Positions 53,827 to 62,229 of a DNA stretch of 64,000 nucleotides are shown piece by piece (within the stretch, counting starts at the first letter, position 1; every line of letters starts with the position of its first letter). Under the pieces are notes generated by a model. That model did no database searches, was not told the origin of the DNA, and saw nothing but the letters and a program-made list of their open reading frames with translations. The translations under genes and the position numbers were made by a program. Origin of the DNA: Bradyrhizobium sp. CER78 (lineage in GTDB: Bacteria > Pseudomonadota > Alphaproteobacteria > Rhizobiales > Xanthobacteraceae); the NCBI RefSeq assembly GCF_029846235.1, contig NZ_JARVWP010000022.1:1-64000 (forward strand), in the 5' to 3' direction.

Positions 53827-56610
53827 ATGCCTCCGGCGATCCCGATCGCGACCTACCGACTGCAACTCACTGCCGATTTCGACTTCGATGCCGCCGCCAA
53901 TGTGGCGCCCTATCTGAAGGCGCTCGGCATCAGCCACGTCTATGCCTCGCCCTTCATGAAGGCGCGCAAGGGCTCGACCCATGGCTATGACGTCGTCGAC
54001 CACACCAAGTTCAATCCGGAGCTCGGCGGCGAGGAGGGCTTTGCGCGGTTCAGCGACGCACTGAAGCGCAACGACCTCGGCCTGATCCTGGATTTCGTGC
54101 CGAACCATGTCGGCGTGCATTTCGCCGACAATCCGTGGTGGCTCGACGTGCTGGAATGGGGACCGGTGTCGCCGCATGCGGTCTCCTTCGACATCGACTG
54201 GGACCAGCTGCCCTATCGCGCGCGCGGCGGCGTGCTGCTGCCGATCCTCGGCTCATCCTATGGCCAGGCGCTGGAGCGCGGCCAGATCGAGCTGCGCTTC
54301 GACGCAAACGAAGGCAGCTTCTCGGCGTGGTATTTCGAGCATCGCCTGCCGATCGCGCCGGAGCGCTATGGTGAGGTGCTGCGGACCATCGTCCGCGAGG
54401 CCGGCGCGGAAGACAATCCCGCCGGGCGCGCTCTGCTTGAGCTCGCCGCCAGGTATCGCGGGCTGCGTCACCCGAACCGCAAGGAAGCGCCGGCCCTGAA
54501 GGCCGCGATCAAGGCAATCGAGGGCAGTGCCGAGACCATCGCGCGCGGGCTCGATGCCTATCGCGCCGGCGAGGATCGCCCAACTCAAACATTGGCGCTG
54601 CATCATCTCCTGGAACGCCAGCACTACAAGCTCGGCCACTGGCGGCTTGCCTCCAGCGACATCAACTATCGGCGCTTCTTCGACGTCAACACGCTGGCCG
54701 GCCTCAGGGTCGAGGACGCCTCAACCTTCGAGGCGAGCCACAGCCTCGTCAAGCGGCTGGTTGCGGAAGATCGGCTGCAAGGCCTGCGGCTCGACCATAT
54801 CGACGGCCTGCGCGATCCCGCGCAATATTTCCAGCGGCTGCGCCGCCTGATCCGATCGGCGCAGGGCGTCAAGGCCAGGCCGTTCTACATGGTGATCGAG
54901 AAGATCCTCGGCGAGGACGAGAAGCTGACGAAATTTGCCGGCGTGCACGGCACCACCGGCTATGAATGGATGAACACGATCAGCCAGGTGCTGGTCGATG
55001 GCAGCGGCCTCGATCCGCTGAGCGAGATCTGGCGCCAGATCAGCAACCAGTCGCCGAACCTGACGCCGGTGCTGCGCGCGGCCAAGCGCCGCGTGCTGGA
55101 GACCTTGCTGACCAGCGAATTCACCGTGCTGGCTCGGCTCGTCGCGCGCATTGCCAGCGGGCACTATTCGAGCCGCGACTTCTCCGCCGACAGCCTGCGG
55201 CAGGCGCTCGAGCTTTACGTGCTGCACTTCCCGGTCTATCGCACCTATCTCACGGGCTCCGGCCCGACCGCGCATGACCGCGCGCTGATCAGCGAGACCA
55301 TCGAGCGCGCCCGCGCCGACTGGTTCGCCGCCGACGAAGGCATCTTCGACTTCCTGCGCGATGCCTTGACCATGGACCTGCTGAAGCCCGGCCGGCCGCC
55401 GCACAGCGCGCCGCGGGTGCGGCGCTTCGCGCTGAAGGTGCAGCAATTCACCGGGCCGATGATGGCGAAGTCGCTGGAGGACACCACGTTCTACCGCTAT
55501 CACCGCCTGCTCGCGCTCAACGAGGTCGGCGGCGATCCGGCGGCCAGCGCAATTCCGCCCGAGACCTTCCACGCCATGATGCAGGCCCGCGCCCACGAAT
55601 GGCCGCACGGCATGACCTCGACCGCGACTCACGACACCAAGCGCGGCGAGGACGCGCGCGCCCGGATCATGGCGCTTGCGGAGATCCCCGGCGAATGGAC
55701 CAGCGCGGTGGCGCGCTGGAAGGTGCTGAACGCGCCGCATCTGGTGCTCGACGGCGAGATGCGGGCGCCGTCGGCAACGTTCGAGTACATGCTCTATCAG
55801 GCCCTGCTCGGCGCCTGGGACCCGGACGATCCATCGCTGCTCGCGCGCATCCAGGCCTATGCGCTGAAGGCGGCGCGCGAAGGTAAGCAGGAAACCAGCT
55901 GGCTCAATCCGCACGAGCCTTATGAAGCCGGCGTGAAGACCTTCATCGATCGGATCCTCGATCGCAACACGTCGCCCGAATTCCTCGATGCGCTGGACAC
56001 GCTGGCTCGGCGCACCGCGCTGATCGGCGCGCTGAACTCGCTCAGCCAGATCACGCTGAAGGCGACGATGCCGGGCGTGCCGGATTTCTATCAGGGCACC
56101 GAGAGCTGGGATCTTTCGCTCGTCGACCCCGACAACCGCCGCCCGGTCGACTTTGCCGAACGTGCGGAGCTGCTCGCCGCGCTGGAAGCGCCGGATTGGG
56201 ACGCGTTGACAGAGACCTGGCGCGACGGCCGCCTGAAATTTGCGTGGACGCGGCATCTGCTGCGACTGCGCAACGAGCTTCCCGAAGTCTTCACCAGCGG
56301 CGCCTACGAACCGCTCACCGTCAGCGGCCCGCATCGCGATCATGTCATCGCCTTCGCAAGGCGGCATGGCCGCGAAGCCGTCATCGTCGCAGTGGCGAAA
56401 TCATTTGCGCCGGTCACGCAGGGCGGACGCAGCTGGCCGCGCGCGGAGGCCTTTGAAGGCGAGATCGACCTGACTGGATACACGCTCCCGGGGGGAGACA
56501 GCAGGATTCAGCTCGCGACGCTGTTCGCCGAGCTGCCGGTCGCCGTGCTGAAGGCGAAGGCCGCGGCGGGAGCGAAGCAAGCCGCAAGGCGTGCGCGTCT
56601 GCACAGCTAG
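53827..56610 (+). CDS. treY: Malto-oligosyltrehalose synthase
   Basis: 927 residues, GH13 subfamily 26. It begins IPIATYRLQLTADFDFDAAA and then GISHVYASPFMKARKGSTHG, both diagnostic. Catalytic blocks are LQGLRLDHIDGLRDPAQYFQ with the nucleophile Asp, VIEKILGEDEKL with Glu, and near the end MPGVPDFYQGTESWDLSLVD. It turns the reducing-end bond of a maltodextrin into an alpha,alpha-1,1 bond, the first step of the TreY-TreZ route. Last gene of glgE-treS-glgB-glgX-treZ-treY. It converges on the next gene with 9 bp between the stops and no visible terminator. Confidence 0.95.
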   Translation: MPPAIPIATYRLQLTADFDFDAAANVAPYLKALGISHVYASPFMKARKGSTHGYDVVDHTKFNPELGGEEGFARFSDALKRNDLGLILDFVPNHVGVHFADNPWWLDVLEWGPVSPHAVSFDIDWDQLPYRARGGVLLPILGSSYGQALERGQIELRFDANEGSFSAWYFEHRLPIAPERYGEVLRTIVREAGAEDNPAGRALLELAARYRGLRHPNRKEAPALKAAIKAIEGSAETIARGLDAYRAGEDRPTQTLALHHLLERQHYKLGHWRLASSDINYRRFFDVNTLAGLRVEDASTFEASHSLVKRLVAEDRLQGLRLDHIDGLRDPAQYFQRLRRLIRSAQGVKARPFYMVIEKILGEDEKLTKFAGVHGTTGYEWMNTISQVLVDGSGLDPLSEIWRQISNQSPNLTPVLRAAKRRVLETLLTSEFTVLARLVARIASGHYSSRDFSADSLRQALELYVLHFPVYRTYLTGSGPTAHDRALISETIERARADWFAADEGIFDFLRDALTMDLLKPGRPPHSAPRVRRFALKVQQFTGPMMAKSLEDTTFYRYHRLLALNEVGGDPAASAIPPETFHAMMQARAHEWPHGMTSTATHDTKRGEDARARIMALAEIPGEWTSAVARWKVLNAPHLVLDGEMRAPSATFEYMLYQALLGAWDPDDPSLLARIQAYALKAAREGKQETSWLNPHEPYEAGVKTFIDRILDRNTSPEFLDALDTLARRTALIGALNSLSQITLKATMPGVPDFYQGTESWDLSLVDPDNRRPVDFAERAELLAALEAPDWDALTETWRDGRLKFAWTRHLLRLRNELPEVFTSGAYEPLTVSGPHRDHVIAFARRHGREAVIVAVAKSFAPVTQGGRSWPRAEAFEGEIDLTGYTLPGGDSRIQLATLFAELPVAVLKAKAAAGAKQAARRARLHS

Positions 56611-56619
56611 CGCAGCGCA

Positions 56620-56928
56620 TCAGCGCTTGGTCAGCAGCAACTGCCCGCTCTTCTGAATGGCGGCCTGCGCAACCTCGGCGAAGCGTTGCAGCAGCCACGG
56701 CAACGTCACCTCCAGCCGCACATTGGTATCCTCGACATCGAGATGTCCGGCCGCGACCTGCCCCAGCGCGCGGACGCGAAAGATCATGCGGTTGTTCTCC
56801 CAGCGCTCCTCGTCGACGCTCATGACCGGCACGTTCGCCGCTGCGCGCGACAAACCGGCTTTCAGGCGACGCATGGCCTCGTCGCGGCCGAGGCTGTGGG
56901 GAATCGAGACGATCAGCGGAGCCGACAT
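56620..56928 (-). CDS. Polyhydroxyalkanoate-granule-type small protein (PHA_gran_rgn family)
   Basis: 102 residues from ATG 56928, chosen because GGAGGAG lies 9 nt upstream; an ATG six codons earlier lacks a site. It reads MSAPLIVSIPHSLGRDEAMR, then RMIFRVRALGQVAAGHLDVE and VTLPWLLQRFAEVAQAAIQK, matching the polyhydroxyalkanoic acid system family. The family is associated with PHA granule biology by annotation; direct function is poorly known. Cytosolic. Confidence 0.75.
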   Translation of the reverse strand: MSAPLIVSIPHSLGRDEAMRRLKAGLSRAAANVPVMSVDEERWENNRMIFRVRALGQVAAGHLDVEDTNVRLEVTLPWLLQRFAEVAQAAIQKSGQLLLTKR

Positions 56929-57016
56929 CGCGGTGCACTCCTCCATAGATTCCGTTCATGTAGTTCCGTTCCACCGCAAATGGAAGATCACACAGTTTTA
57001 TCGCGCCGCTCAATCC

Positions 57017-57042
57017 GGAACCTTCATAGTTGCGGGTTGTTT
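57017..57042 (+). promoter_or_regulatory. EcfG-type promoter of the DUF3309 gene
   Basis: GGAAC (57017-57021), 16 nt, then TGTT (57038-57041) on the plus strand. The GTT core is kept and only the first -10 base deviates from cGTT. Transcription would start near 57050, about 45 nt before the ATG at 57094. Confidence 0.6.
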
Positions 57043-57093
57043 CCTCCCCCGAAGGGCAGAGACGACAGGCCCGCGGGGCTGAGGAGGATTGAG

Positions 57094-57258
57094 ATGTCAC
57101 TTGGAACGATCATTCTTATTATTCTGATCATCGCACTGCTTGGCGGCTTCAGCGGCATCGGCGGCGGACCATTCTATGGCACCGGCTACTACGGCGGCGG
57201 CGGCCTCGGCCTCGTGATCGTGATCCTCCTGATCCTGCTGCTGCTCGGGCGGTTGTAG
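57094..57258 (+). CDS. DUF3309 small membrane peptide
   Basis: 54 residues; ATG 57094 behind GAGGAGG. Two hydrophobic stretches (GTIILIILIIALLGGFSG and GLGLVIVILLILLLLGRL) flank a Gly/Tyr-rich turn (IGGGPFYGTGYYGGGG). This is the DUF3309 pattern, frequent in Bradyrhizobium and other alphaproteobacteria. It likely inserts as a helical hairpin in the inner membrane. Its promoter looks EcfG dependent, so it is probably made under general stress. Confidence 0.85.
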   Translation: MSLGTIILIILIIALLGGFSGIGGGPFYGTGYYGGGGLGLVIVILLILLLLGRL

Positions 57259-57296
57259 CGCCCGGACGTTTGCTGCGTCGTATCCACATCAATAAC

Positions 57297-57465
57297 TGTC
57301 ATCACCCGCGAAAGCGGGTGATCCAGTATTCCAGAGACGTTGATGATTGAACCGATGAGCCGCGGCGTACTGGATACCCCGCTTGCCGCCTTCGCTAAAG
57401 CTTCGGCGGGCCCAACCCCTTTACCCCGGCGAAGCCTTGGCGAAGATGGGTTGCGGGGTATGACG
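57297..57465 (+). repeat. Palindrome-containing dispersed intergenic repeat
   Basis: Begins with a perfect hairpin, atcacccgc (57301-57309), loop gaaa, gcgggtgat (57314-57322), then ccagtattccagagacg and a tail with the words gcttgccgccttcgc and ggcgaagccttggcgaag. I recall almost the same 150-bp unit from many intergenic sites in Bradyrhizobium. It separates the DUF3309 gene from the ligD stop and could end transcription from both sides. Confidence 0.7.
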
Positions 57466-57477
57466 AGGAAAAAGCGC

Positions 57478-60111
57478 TCACTGTGCCGCGAGTTTCTTCA
57501 TCGCCGCCTTGATCGACGACGCCGCCTCTTCATAGCCGTCCCAGGCCTTGGTCTTCGCGAGCAGCGCAGGCACGGAGCGGACCGTGTATTTCTTCGGATC
57601 GAGATCGCCGCGCAGCTGCGGCCAGGTCAGCGGCATCGACACCGTGGCGCCCGGACGCGCCCGCGGCGACAGTACCGCGACCGCGGTCGAGAGCCGGTCG
57701 TTGCGCAGATAGTCGAGGAATATCTTTCCGGTGCGCTTGGCTTTCGACATGTTGATCAGATAGCGCTCGGGATCATCCTGCGCCATCCACTGGCAGATGC
57801 CTTGCGCGAACGCCTTGGCCTCCTTCCAGGTCACCTTGTCCTTCGCGCCTGACAGCAGCGGCGCCACGACGTGAAGGCCCTTGCCGCCGGTGGTCTTGCA
57901 GAAACTCTCGAGGCCGACCGCGGTGAGCCGCTGCCGCATGTCCTTGGCGGCGTCGACCACATCGCTGAACGCGACGTCGGGTGCGGGATCGAGATCGAAC
58001 ACCAGCCGGCCCGGCGTGTCATAGGCATCGGGTGCGCAATTCCAAGGATGCAGCTCGAGGCCGCCGAGCTGCGCGACCGCAGCAAGCCCCTCGACCTGGT
58101 CGATCTGCAGATACGGCTTGCGATCGCCGGACACCTTGGCGAGCTTCAGCAGCTTCGACGTGCCGGCCATCGCATGGCGCTGGAAGAAGGTCTCGCCCTT
58201 GATGCCGTCGGGCGCGCGCACGATCGAGCACGGCCGGCCCTTGAGATAGCCGATTATCCATTCGCCGACCGCCTCGAAATAGTTGGCGAGGTCGAGTTTG
58301 GTCACCGGCTCGCCATCTCCGGCGTCCGGCCACAAAGCCTTGTCGGGATGGGAGATGGTGACACCCATCACCTCGCCGGATGATTTCCCTGAGGATCGCC
58401 CTTTGGCCATCGGCTTCACCACGTTGGTTACGACCGGCCGTTCGGCCTCGACCTCATGCGCCGGCTTGTCGCGGCGCAGGCCCTTGAACGCCGCCTGGCG
58501 GATATTGCCGGCGTCGGTCCAGCCGGCGAACTCGATCTCGGCGACCAGTTCGGGCTTCAGCCAGTGCACGTCGCGGGTGTTCTTCGGCGCATTCTTGCCG
58601 CCGAACGGGCTGGTGTCCGATGCCGCAGCCTTCAGTGCCGGCATGATGCGGCGGACGGTGTCCTGGCCAAAGCCGGTGCCGACGATACCGACGAAGGCCA
58701 GATGATCGTCGCGATAGACACCGGCCATCAGCGAGCGGAATTTGCCGTTGGTGGTCTTCCAGCCGCCGATCACGACCTCCTGGCCGGCGCGGATTTTCGT
58801 CTTGGTCCAGTCGTCGGAGCGGCCGGAGCGATAGGCGCCGTCAAGCCGCTTGGAGACGATGCCTTCCAGGCCGAGCTTGCGCGCCGAATCCAGCACGGCA
58901 TCGCCGCGCTCCTCGAAATGCTCGACATAGCGGACCAGGAGATTGCTACCCTTGCGCGCCGCGAGCAGCGCCTTCAGCCTCGCCTTGCGCTCGGTGAGTG
59001 GCAGCGGGCGAAGATCCTCCTTGCCAGCAAACAGCAAGTCGAACGCGAAGAAGATCAGCTGGTCGGTCTTGCCGTCCGACAACGCCGCCTGAAGGGTCGA
59101 AAAATGCGGCGTGCCGTTCTTGTCGAGCGCGACGATCTCGCCGTCGATCAGGGCATCGGGCAGCTTGCCGGCCTCCCTCACGATCGCGCCGAACTTGTCG
59201 GACCAGTCGAGCCCCTTGCGGGTCTTCAGCACAGCCTCGCCATCCTCGATCCGCAGCTGCACGCGGTAGCCGTCGAACTTGATCTCGTGGCACCAGCCCG
59301 CAGCATTCGGCGGGCTCTCGACCGCGGCGCAGAGCTGCGGCGAGACGAAGTTCGGCATGTCGGACACCTGCTTCGGCTTCGCCTTTGGTCGCTCCTTCAA
59401 CCGTGCTTTGGGCGCCGGCGCCCCGGTCTTCGCGCGCGCATCCGCGGCCATGCCGTGATTGGACTGCCAGACCGCATCGGCCTTGGCCCTGCCGTTCCCC
59501 TTCGCCAGCATGAACGGCTTCGGCGCCCGTCCCTTGCCGGCCGCGATCTCGGCCATCGAGCGGCCGGAGGCGACCGAGCGGTCCTCGTCGAGGATCGCTT
59601 CGCCATTGCCCTCGACGGCATATTCGTCGCGGTGCTTGATCAGCAGCCAGTTGGTGCGCTTGCCGCCGAAGCGGTCGTTCTTCATCCGCACCAGCACCCA
59701 GCTGCCGTGCAGCTTGTCGCCATGCAGCGTGAATTTCAGATCGCCTTTCTTGAAGCCGCGTTCGGGATCGTCCGATTCCCAGATGCCACGATCCCACAGC
59801 TGCACGGTGCCGCCGCCATATTGGTCCTCGGGGATTGTGCCTTCGAAATCGCCATAGTCGAGCGGATGGTCCTCGACCTCGACCGCCAGGCGCTTGTCAT
59901 GCGGATCGAGCGAGGGCCCGCGCGTCACCGCCCAGGACTTGAAGACACCGTCGAACTCCAGCCTGAAATCATAATGCAGCCGGGTCGCGTCATGCTTCTG
60001 GATCACGAAGCGCCGCTGCTTCGCTGGTGCGACCTTGACGTCGCCCGACGGCTCGTTGGTCTTCTCGAAATCGCGCTTCTTGCGATAGGTGGTGAGGTTT
60101 CTCAGCGACAC
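57478..60111 (-). CDS. ligD: ATP-dependent DNA ligase D (NHEJ), three-domain form
   Basis: 877 residues with domains in the order phosphoesterase, ligase, polymerase. The 3'-phosphoesterase is about 30-190 (VIQKHDATRLHYDFRLEFDG, DHPLDYGDFEGTIPEDQYGG). The ligase is about 255-560, with AMP-accepting Lys278 in HEIKFDGYRVQL. The primase-polymerase is about 590-870 (LEFGL-like block GRLVFDLDPAPDVAFSDVV with the metal Asp pair, and TTGGKGLHVVAPL). The polymerase-last order is as in Pseudomonas LigD. It seals double-strand breaks with Ku, encoded divergently 106 bp away. Start ATG 60111 is preceded by an EcfG-like minus-strand promoter. Confidence 0.95.
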   Translation of the reverse strand: MSLRNLTTYRKKRDFEKTNEPSGDVKVAPAKQRRFVIQKHDATRLHYDFRLEFDGVFKSWAVTRGPSLDPHDKRLAVEVEDHPLDYGDFEGTIPEDQYGGGTVQLWDRGIWESDDPERGFKKGDLKFTLHGDKLHGSWVLVRMKNDRFGGKRTNWLLIKHRDEYAVEGNGEAILDEDRSVASGRSMAEIAAGKGRAPKPFMLAKGNGRAKADAVWQSNHGMAADARAKTGAPAPKARLKERPKAKPKQVSDMPNFVSPQLCAAVESPPNAAGWCHEIKFDGYRVQLRIEDGEAVLKTRKGLDWSDKFGAIVREAGKLPDALIDGEIVALDKNGTPHFSTLQAALSDGKTDQLIFFAFDLLFAGKEDLRPLPLTERKARLKALLAARKGSNLLVRYVEHFEERGDAVLDSARKLGLEGIVSKRLDGAYRSGRSDDWTKTKIRAGQEVVIGGWKTTNGKFRSLMAGVYRDDHLAFVGIVGTGFGQDTVRRIMPALKAAASDTSPFGGKNAPKNTRDVHWLKPELVAEIEFAGWTDAGNIRQAAFKGLRRDKPAHEVEAERPVVTNVVKPMAKGRSSGKSSGEVMGVTISHPDKALWPDAGDGEPVTKLDLANYFEAVGEWIIGYLKGRPCSIVRAPDGIKGETFFQRHAMAGTSKLLKLAKVSGDRKPYLQIDQVEGLAAVAQLGGLELHPWNCAPDAYDTPGRLVFDLDPAPDVAFSDVVDAAKDMRQRLTAVGLESFCKTTGGKGLHVVAPLLSGAKDKVTWKEAKAFAQGICQWMAQDDPERYLINMSKAKRTGKIFLDYLRNDRLSTAVAVLSPRARPGATVSMPLTWPQLRGDLDPKKYTVRSVPALLAKTKAWDGYEEAASSIKAAMKKLAAQ

Positions 60112-60159
60112 GTGCAGGCCTCGGCGCAGATCACGGCCGCCGCGGGCGCGCGGCCATCA

Positions 60160-60192
60160 GGAACCAAAACCTACGGTATCCGTTCAAGTTCC
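60160..60192. promoter_or_regulatory. Interleaved EcfG-type promoters for ku (+) and ligD (-)
   Basis: Plus strand: GGAAC (60160-60164), 16 nt, CGTT (60181-60184), an exact consensus pointing to ku. Minus strand: GGAAC (60192-60188), 16 nt, GGTT (60171-60168), pointing to ligD. The two overlap within 33 bp. Predicted starts near 60191 and 60161 give leaders of about 27 and 50 nt. Confidence 0.7.
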
Positions 60193-60217
60193 AAACTCAA
60201 GCTGTTTGGAGACGATC

Positions 60218-61096
60218 ATGGCCGCTCCCCGCGCCTACTGGAAAGGCACGCTTAAACTGTCGCTGGTGTCGTGCCCGGTGGCGCTCTATCCGGCCTCCAC
60301 CACGGTCGAGAAGACCCGCTTCCATATGATCAACCGGGAGACCGGCAACCGGCTGAAGCAGCAGATGGTCGATACCGAGACCGGCGACGTGGTCGAGGGC
60401 GACCAGAAGGGCCGCGGCTACGAGGTGAGCAAGGGCAAATATGTCGAGGTCGAGAAGGACGAGCTCGAGGCGGTCCAGATCGAGAGCAACCACACCATCG
60501 ATATCGACAGTTTCGTGCCCGAGGGCGAGATCGACAAGCGCTATCTCGACCACCCCTATTACATCCGGCCCGACGGCAAGGCCGGCGTCGACGCATTCGC
60601 AGTGATCCGCGACGCCATGAAGGACCAGGACCGCGTCGCGCTGGCGCGGATCGTGCTGACCAACCGCGAGCACGTGATCGCGATCGAGCCGCTCGACAAG
60701 GGCATGCTCGGCACCACCTTGCGCTACCCTTACGAGGTGCGCGACGCCGACGATTATTTCGATGACATCAAGAGCCCGAAGGTGACGAAAGACATGATCG
60801 AGCTCGCCGGCCACATCCTCGACAGCAAGGCCGCGCATTTCGATCCGTCGAAATTCAAGGACGAGTATGAGACCGCGCTGAAGGCCCTGGTCCGCCGCAA
60901 GGCCGCCGGCAAGCCGATCAAGGCGGCCGAGCGCGAGGAGAAGCCGAGCAATGTTGTGAGCCTGATGGACGCCTTGAAGCAGAGCTTGAAGAGCGGCGCA
61001 AGGCGCGCAACCTCCACTACGCGGCGGCGCCCCCCACATCGTCGTACTGCCAAGAAGGCGCACCGGTCGAACGCGCGGTCGCGGAAGGCGGGTTGA
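60218..61096 (+). CDS. ku: Non-homologous end joining protein Ku
   Basis: 292 residues from ATG 60218 (GGAG upstream), starting MAAPRAYWKGTLKLSLVSCP. The longer open frame upstream reads through the ligD promoter region and is excluded. The Ku core beta-barrel shows RFHMINRETGNRLKQQMVD, DSFVPEGEIDKRYLDHPYYI and TKDMIELAGHILDSKAAHFD. The tail is short, basic and disordered (RRATSTTRRRPPHRRTAKKA), a kind known to aid DNA threading and LigD recruitment. The homodimer would bind DNA ends and recruit LigD. Likely induced by general stress. Confidence 0.96.
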   Translation: MAAPRAYWKGTLKLSLVSCPVALYPASTTVEKTRFHMINRETGNRLKQQMVDTETGDVVEGDQKGRGYEVSKGKYVEVEKDELEAVQIESNHTIDIDSFVPEGEIDKRYLDHPYYIRPDGKAGVDAFAVIRDAMKDQDRVALARIVLTNREHVIAIEPLDKGMLGTTLRYPYEVRDADDYFDDIKSPKVTKDMIELAGHILDSKAAHFDPSKFKDEYETALKALVRRKAAGKPIKAAEREEKPSNVVSLMDALKQSLKSGARRATSTTRRRPPHRRTAKKAHRSNARSRKAG

Positions 61097-61103
61097 TCCC
61101 TCT

Positions 61104-61228
61104 CCACGCCATTGCGAGCCACCCGGTCGGCGCGCAGCGCCGCCGGATGACAGGCTCCGCGAAGCAATCCATCTCTCCACGCGCTTGGAGGGATGGATTG
61201 CTTCGTCGCTTCGCTCCTCGCAATGACG
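61104..61228 (+). repeat. Long-stem palindromic dispersed repeat
   Basis: Core hairpin: 61161-61179 (gaagcaatccatctctcca) pairs over 19 positions, one wobble, with 61186-61204, loop cgcgct. Outer words attgcgag (61111-61118) and ctcgcaat (61217-61224) are also inverted. I know this gcaatccatc...gatggattgc type as one of the commonest intergenic repeats of Bradyrhizobium. It sits between the convergent ku and lysine-rich protein genes and may serve as a bidirectional transcription stop. Confidence 0.75.
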
Positions 61229-61245
61229 TGGAGCGGGACGCCGCC

Positions 61246-61485
61246 CTACTTCTTCTTCGCAGCTGTGCGCTTCTTGGCCGTCTTCCTCTTCTTCGCCGCC
61301 TTCTTGGCGGCCTTCTTCGGCACCTTCCGTCCCTTGGCGCGCGCTTCCGACAGGCCGATCGCGATCGCCTGCTTGCGGCTCTTCACCTTCTTCTTGGAGC
61401 GGCCGCTGCGCAGCGTGCCAGCCTTGCGCTTCTTCATCACACGCTCGACATCGCTCGATGCCTTTCGCGAGTATTTTCTTGCCAT
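61246..61485 (-). CDS. Lysine-rich histone-H1-like protein (DUF6496-type)
   Basis: 79 residues from ATG 61485, which has GGGAGAGAAG upstream; an earlier in-frame ATG adds nine residues without a site. The N-terminal half reads MARKYSRKASSDVERVMKK and RKAGTLRSGRSKKKVKSRKQ, then AIAIGLSEARAKGRKVPK; the tail is a run of Lys/Ala repeats (KKAAKKAAKKRKTAKK). Proteins with this layout are common in soil alpha- and betaproteobacteria and are predicted to bind DNA like histone H1. The neighbouring NHEJ genes suggest, but do not show, a role on damaged or condensed DNA. Confidence 0.8.
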   Translation of the reverse strand: MARKYSRKASSDVERVMKKRKAGTLRSGRSKKKVKSRKQAIAIGLSEARAKGRKVPKKAAKKAAKKRKTAKKRTAAKKK

Positions 61486-61539
61486 GGCTTCTCTCCCGGT
61501 AAGGGAGAACAAGCCTCGATCGGAGCGAAGGTTCCGAAG

Positions 61540-62229
61540 CTAATCCGCCGCGCGCAGCCGATAGCCGATGCCGGTCTCGGTCAGCACGAATTGCGGCCGC
61601 TCGGGATCGGCCTCGATCTTCTGACGGAGCTGGCGCACATAGACGCGTAGATACTGCGCGTCGGTCAGCTCGTCCCACAATTCCTTCAAGAGGAAGCGAT
61701 GGGTCAGCACTTTGCCGGCATGCTGCACCAGCACGCGCAGCAGGTCATACTCCTTCGGCGACAGCTTGATCTCGCGGTCAGCGACCTTGACGATCCGGCG
61801 CACCAAATCGACCGAGAGATCGCCGGAGCGGAATACCGGCCGCTCGCCCTGCACCTGCAGCTGGTGACGCAGCGCCGCGCGCAGCCGCGCCAGCAATTCG
61901 TCCATGCCGAACGGTTTTGTTAGATAGTCGTCGGCGCCGAGATCGAGCGCCTGCACCTTGCCGGCCTCGTCGCCGCGGCTCGACAGCACCACGACCGGAA
62001 CGCTCTCGTTGCGGCCGCGGATCATGCGCAGCAGGTCGTGGCCCTGGATATCAGGCAGTCCGAGATCGAGGATGATCAGCGCCGGCCCCTCGGCCAGCAT
62101 CTCCAGCGCGTTTTTGCCGTTGGACGCTTCCAGGATGTCGTAGCCCTGCGTGCTCAGCCCCATCCGCAGCAGTTTGCGGATCGGCGGTTCGTCGTCGATG
62201 ACCAGGACCTTGATCGGCGTCGCGTTCAT
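61540..62229 (-). CDS. kdpE: Potassium-responsive response regulator KdpE
   Basis: 229 residues, OmpR/PhoB type. Receiver domain: VLVIDDEPPIRKLLRMGL, phospho-acceptor Asp55 in LIILDLGLPDIQGHDLL, and Lys in DDYLTKPFGMDELLARLR. Winged-helix DNA-binding domain from about 130: LSPKEYDLLRVLVQHAGKV and LRVYVRQLRQKIEADPERPQ. Phosphorylated by KdpD at low potassium or high osmolarity, it activates kdpFABC. Its ATG overlaps the kdpD stop (ATGA). Confidence 0.95.
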   Translation of the reverse strand: MNATPIKVLVIDDEPPIRKLLRMGLSTQGYDILEASNGKNALEMLAEGPALIILDLGLPDIQGHDLLRMIRGRNESVPVVVLSSRGDEAGKVQALDLGADDYLTKPFGMDELLARLRAALRHQLQVQGERPVFRSGDLSVDLVRRIVKVADREIKLSPKEYDLLRVLVQHAGKVLTHRFLLKELWDELTDAQYLRVYVRQLRQKIEADPERPQFVLTETGIGYRLRAAD

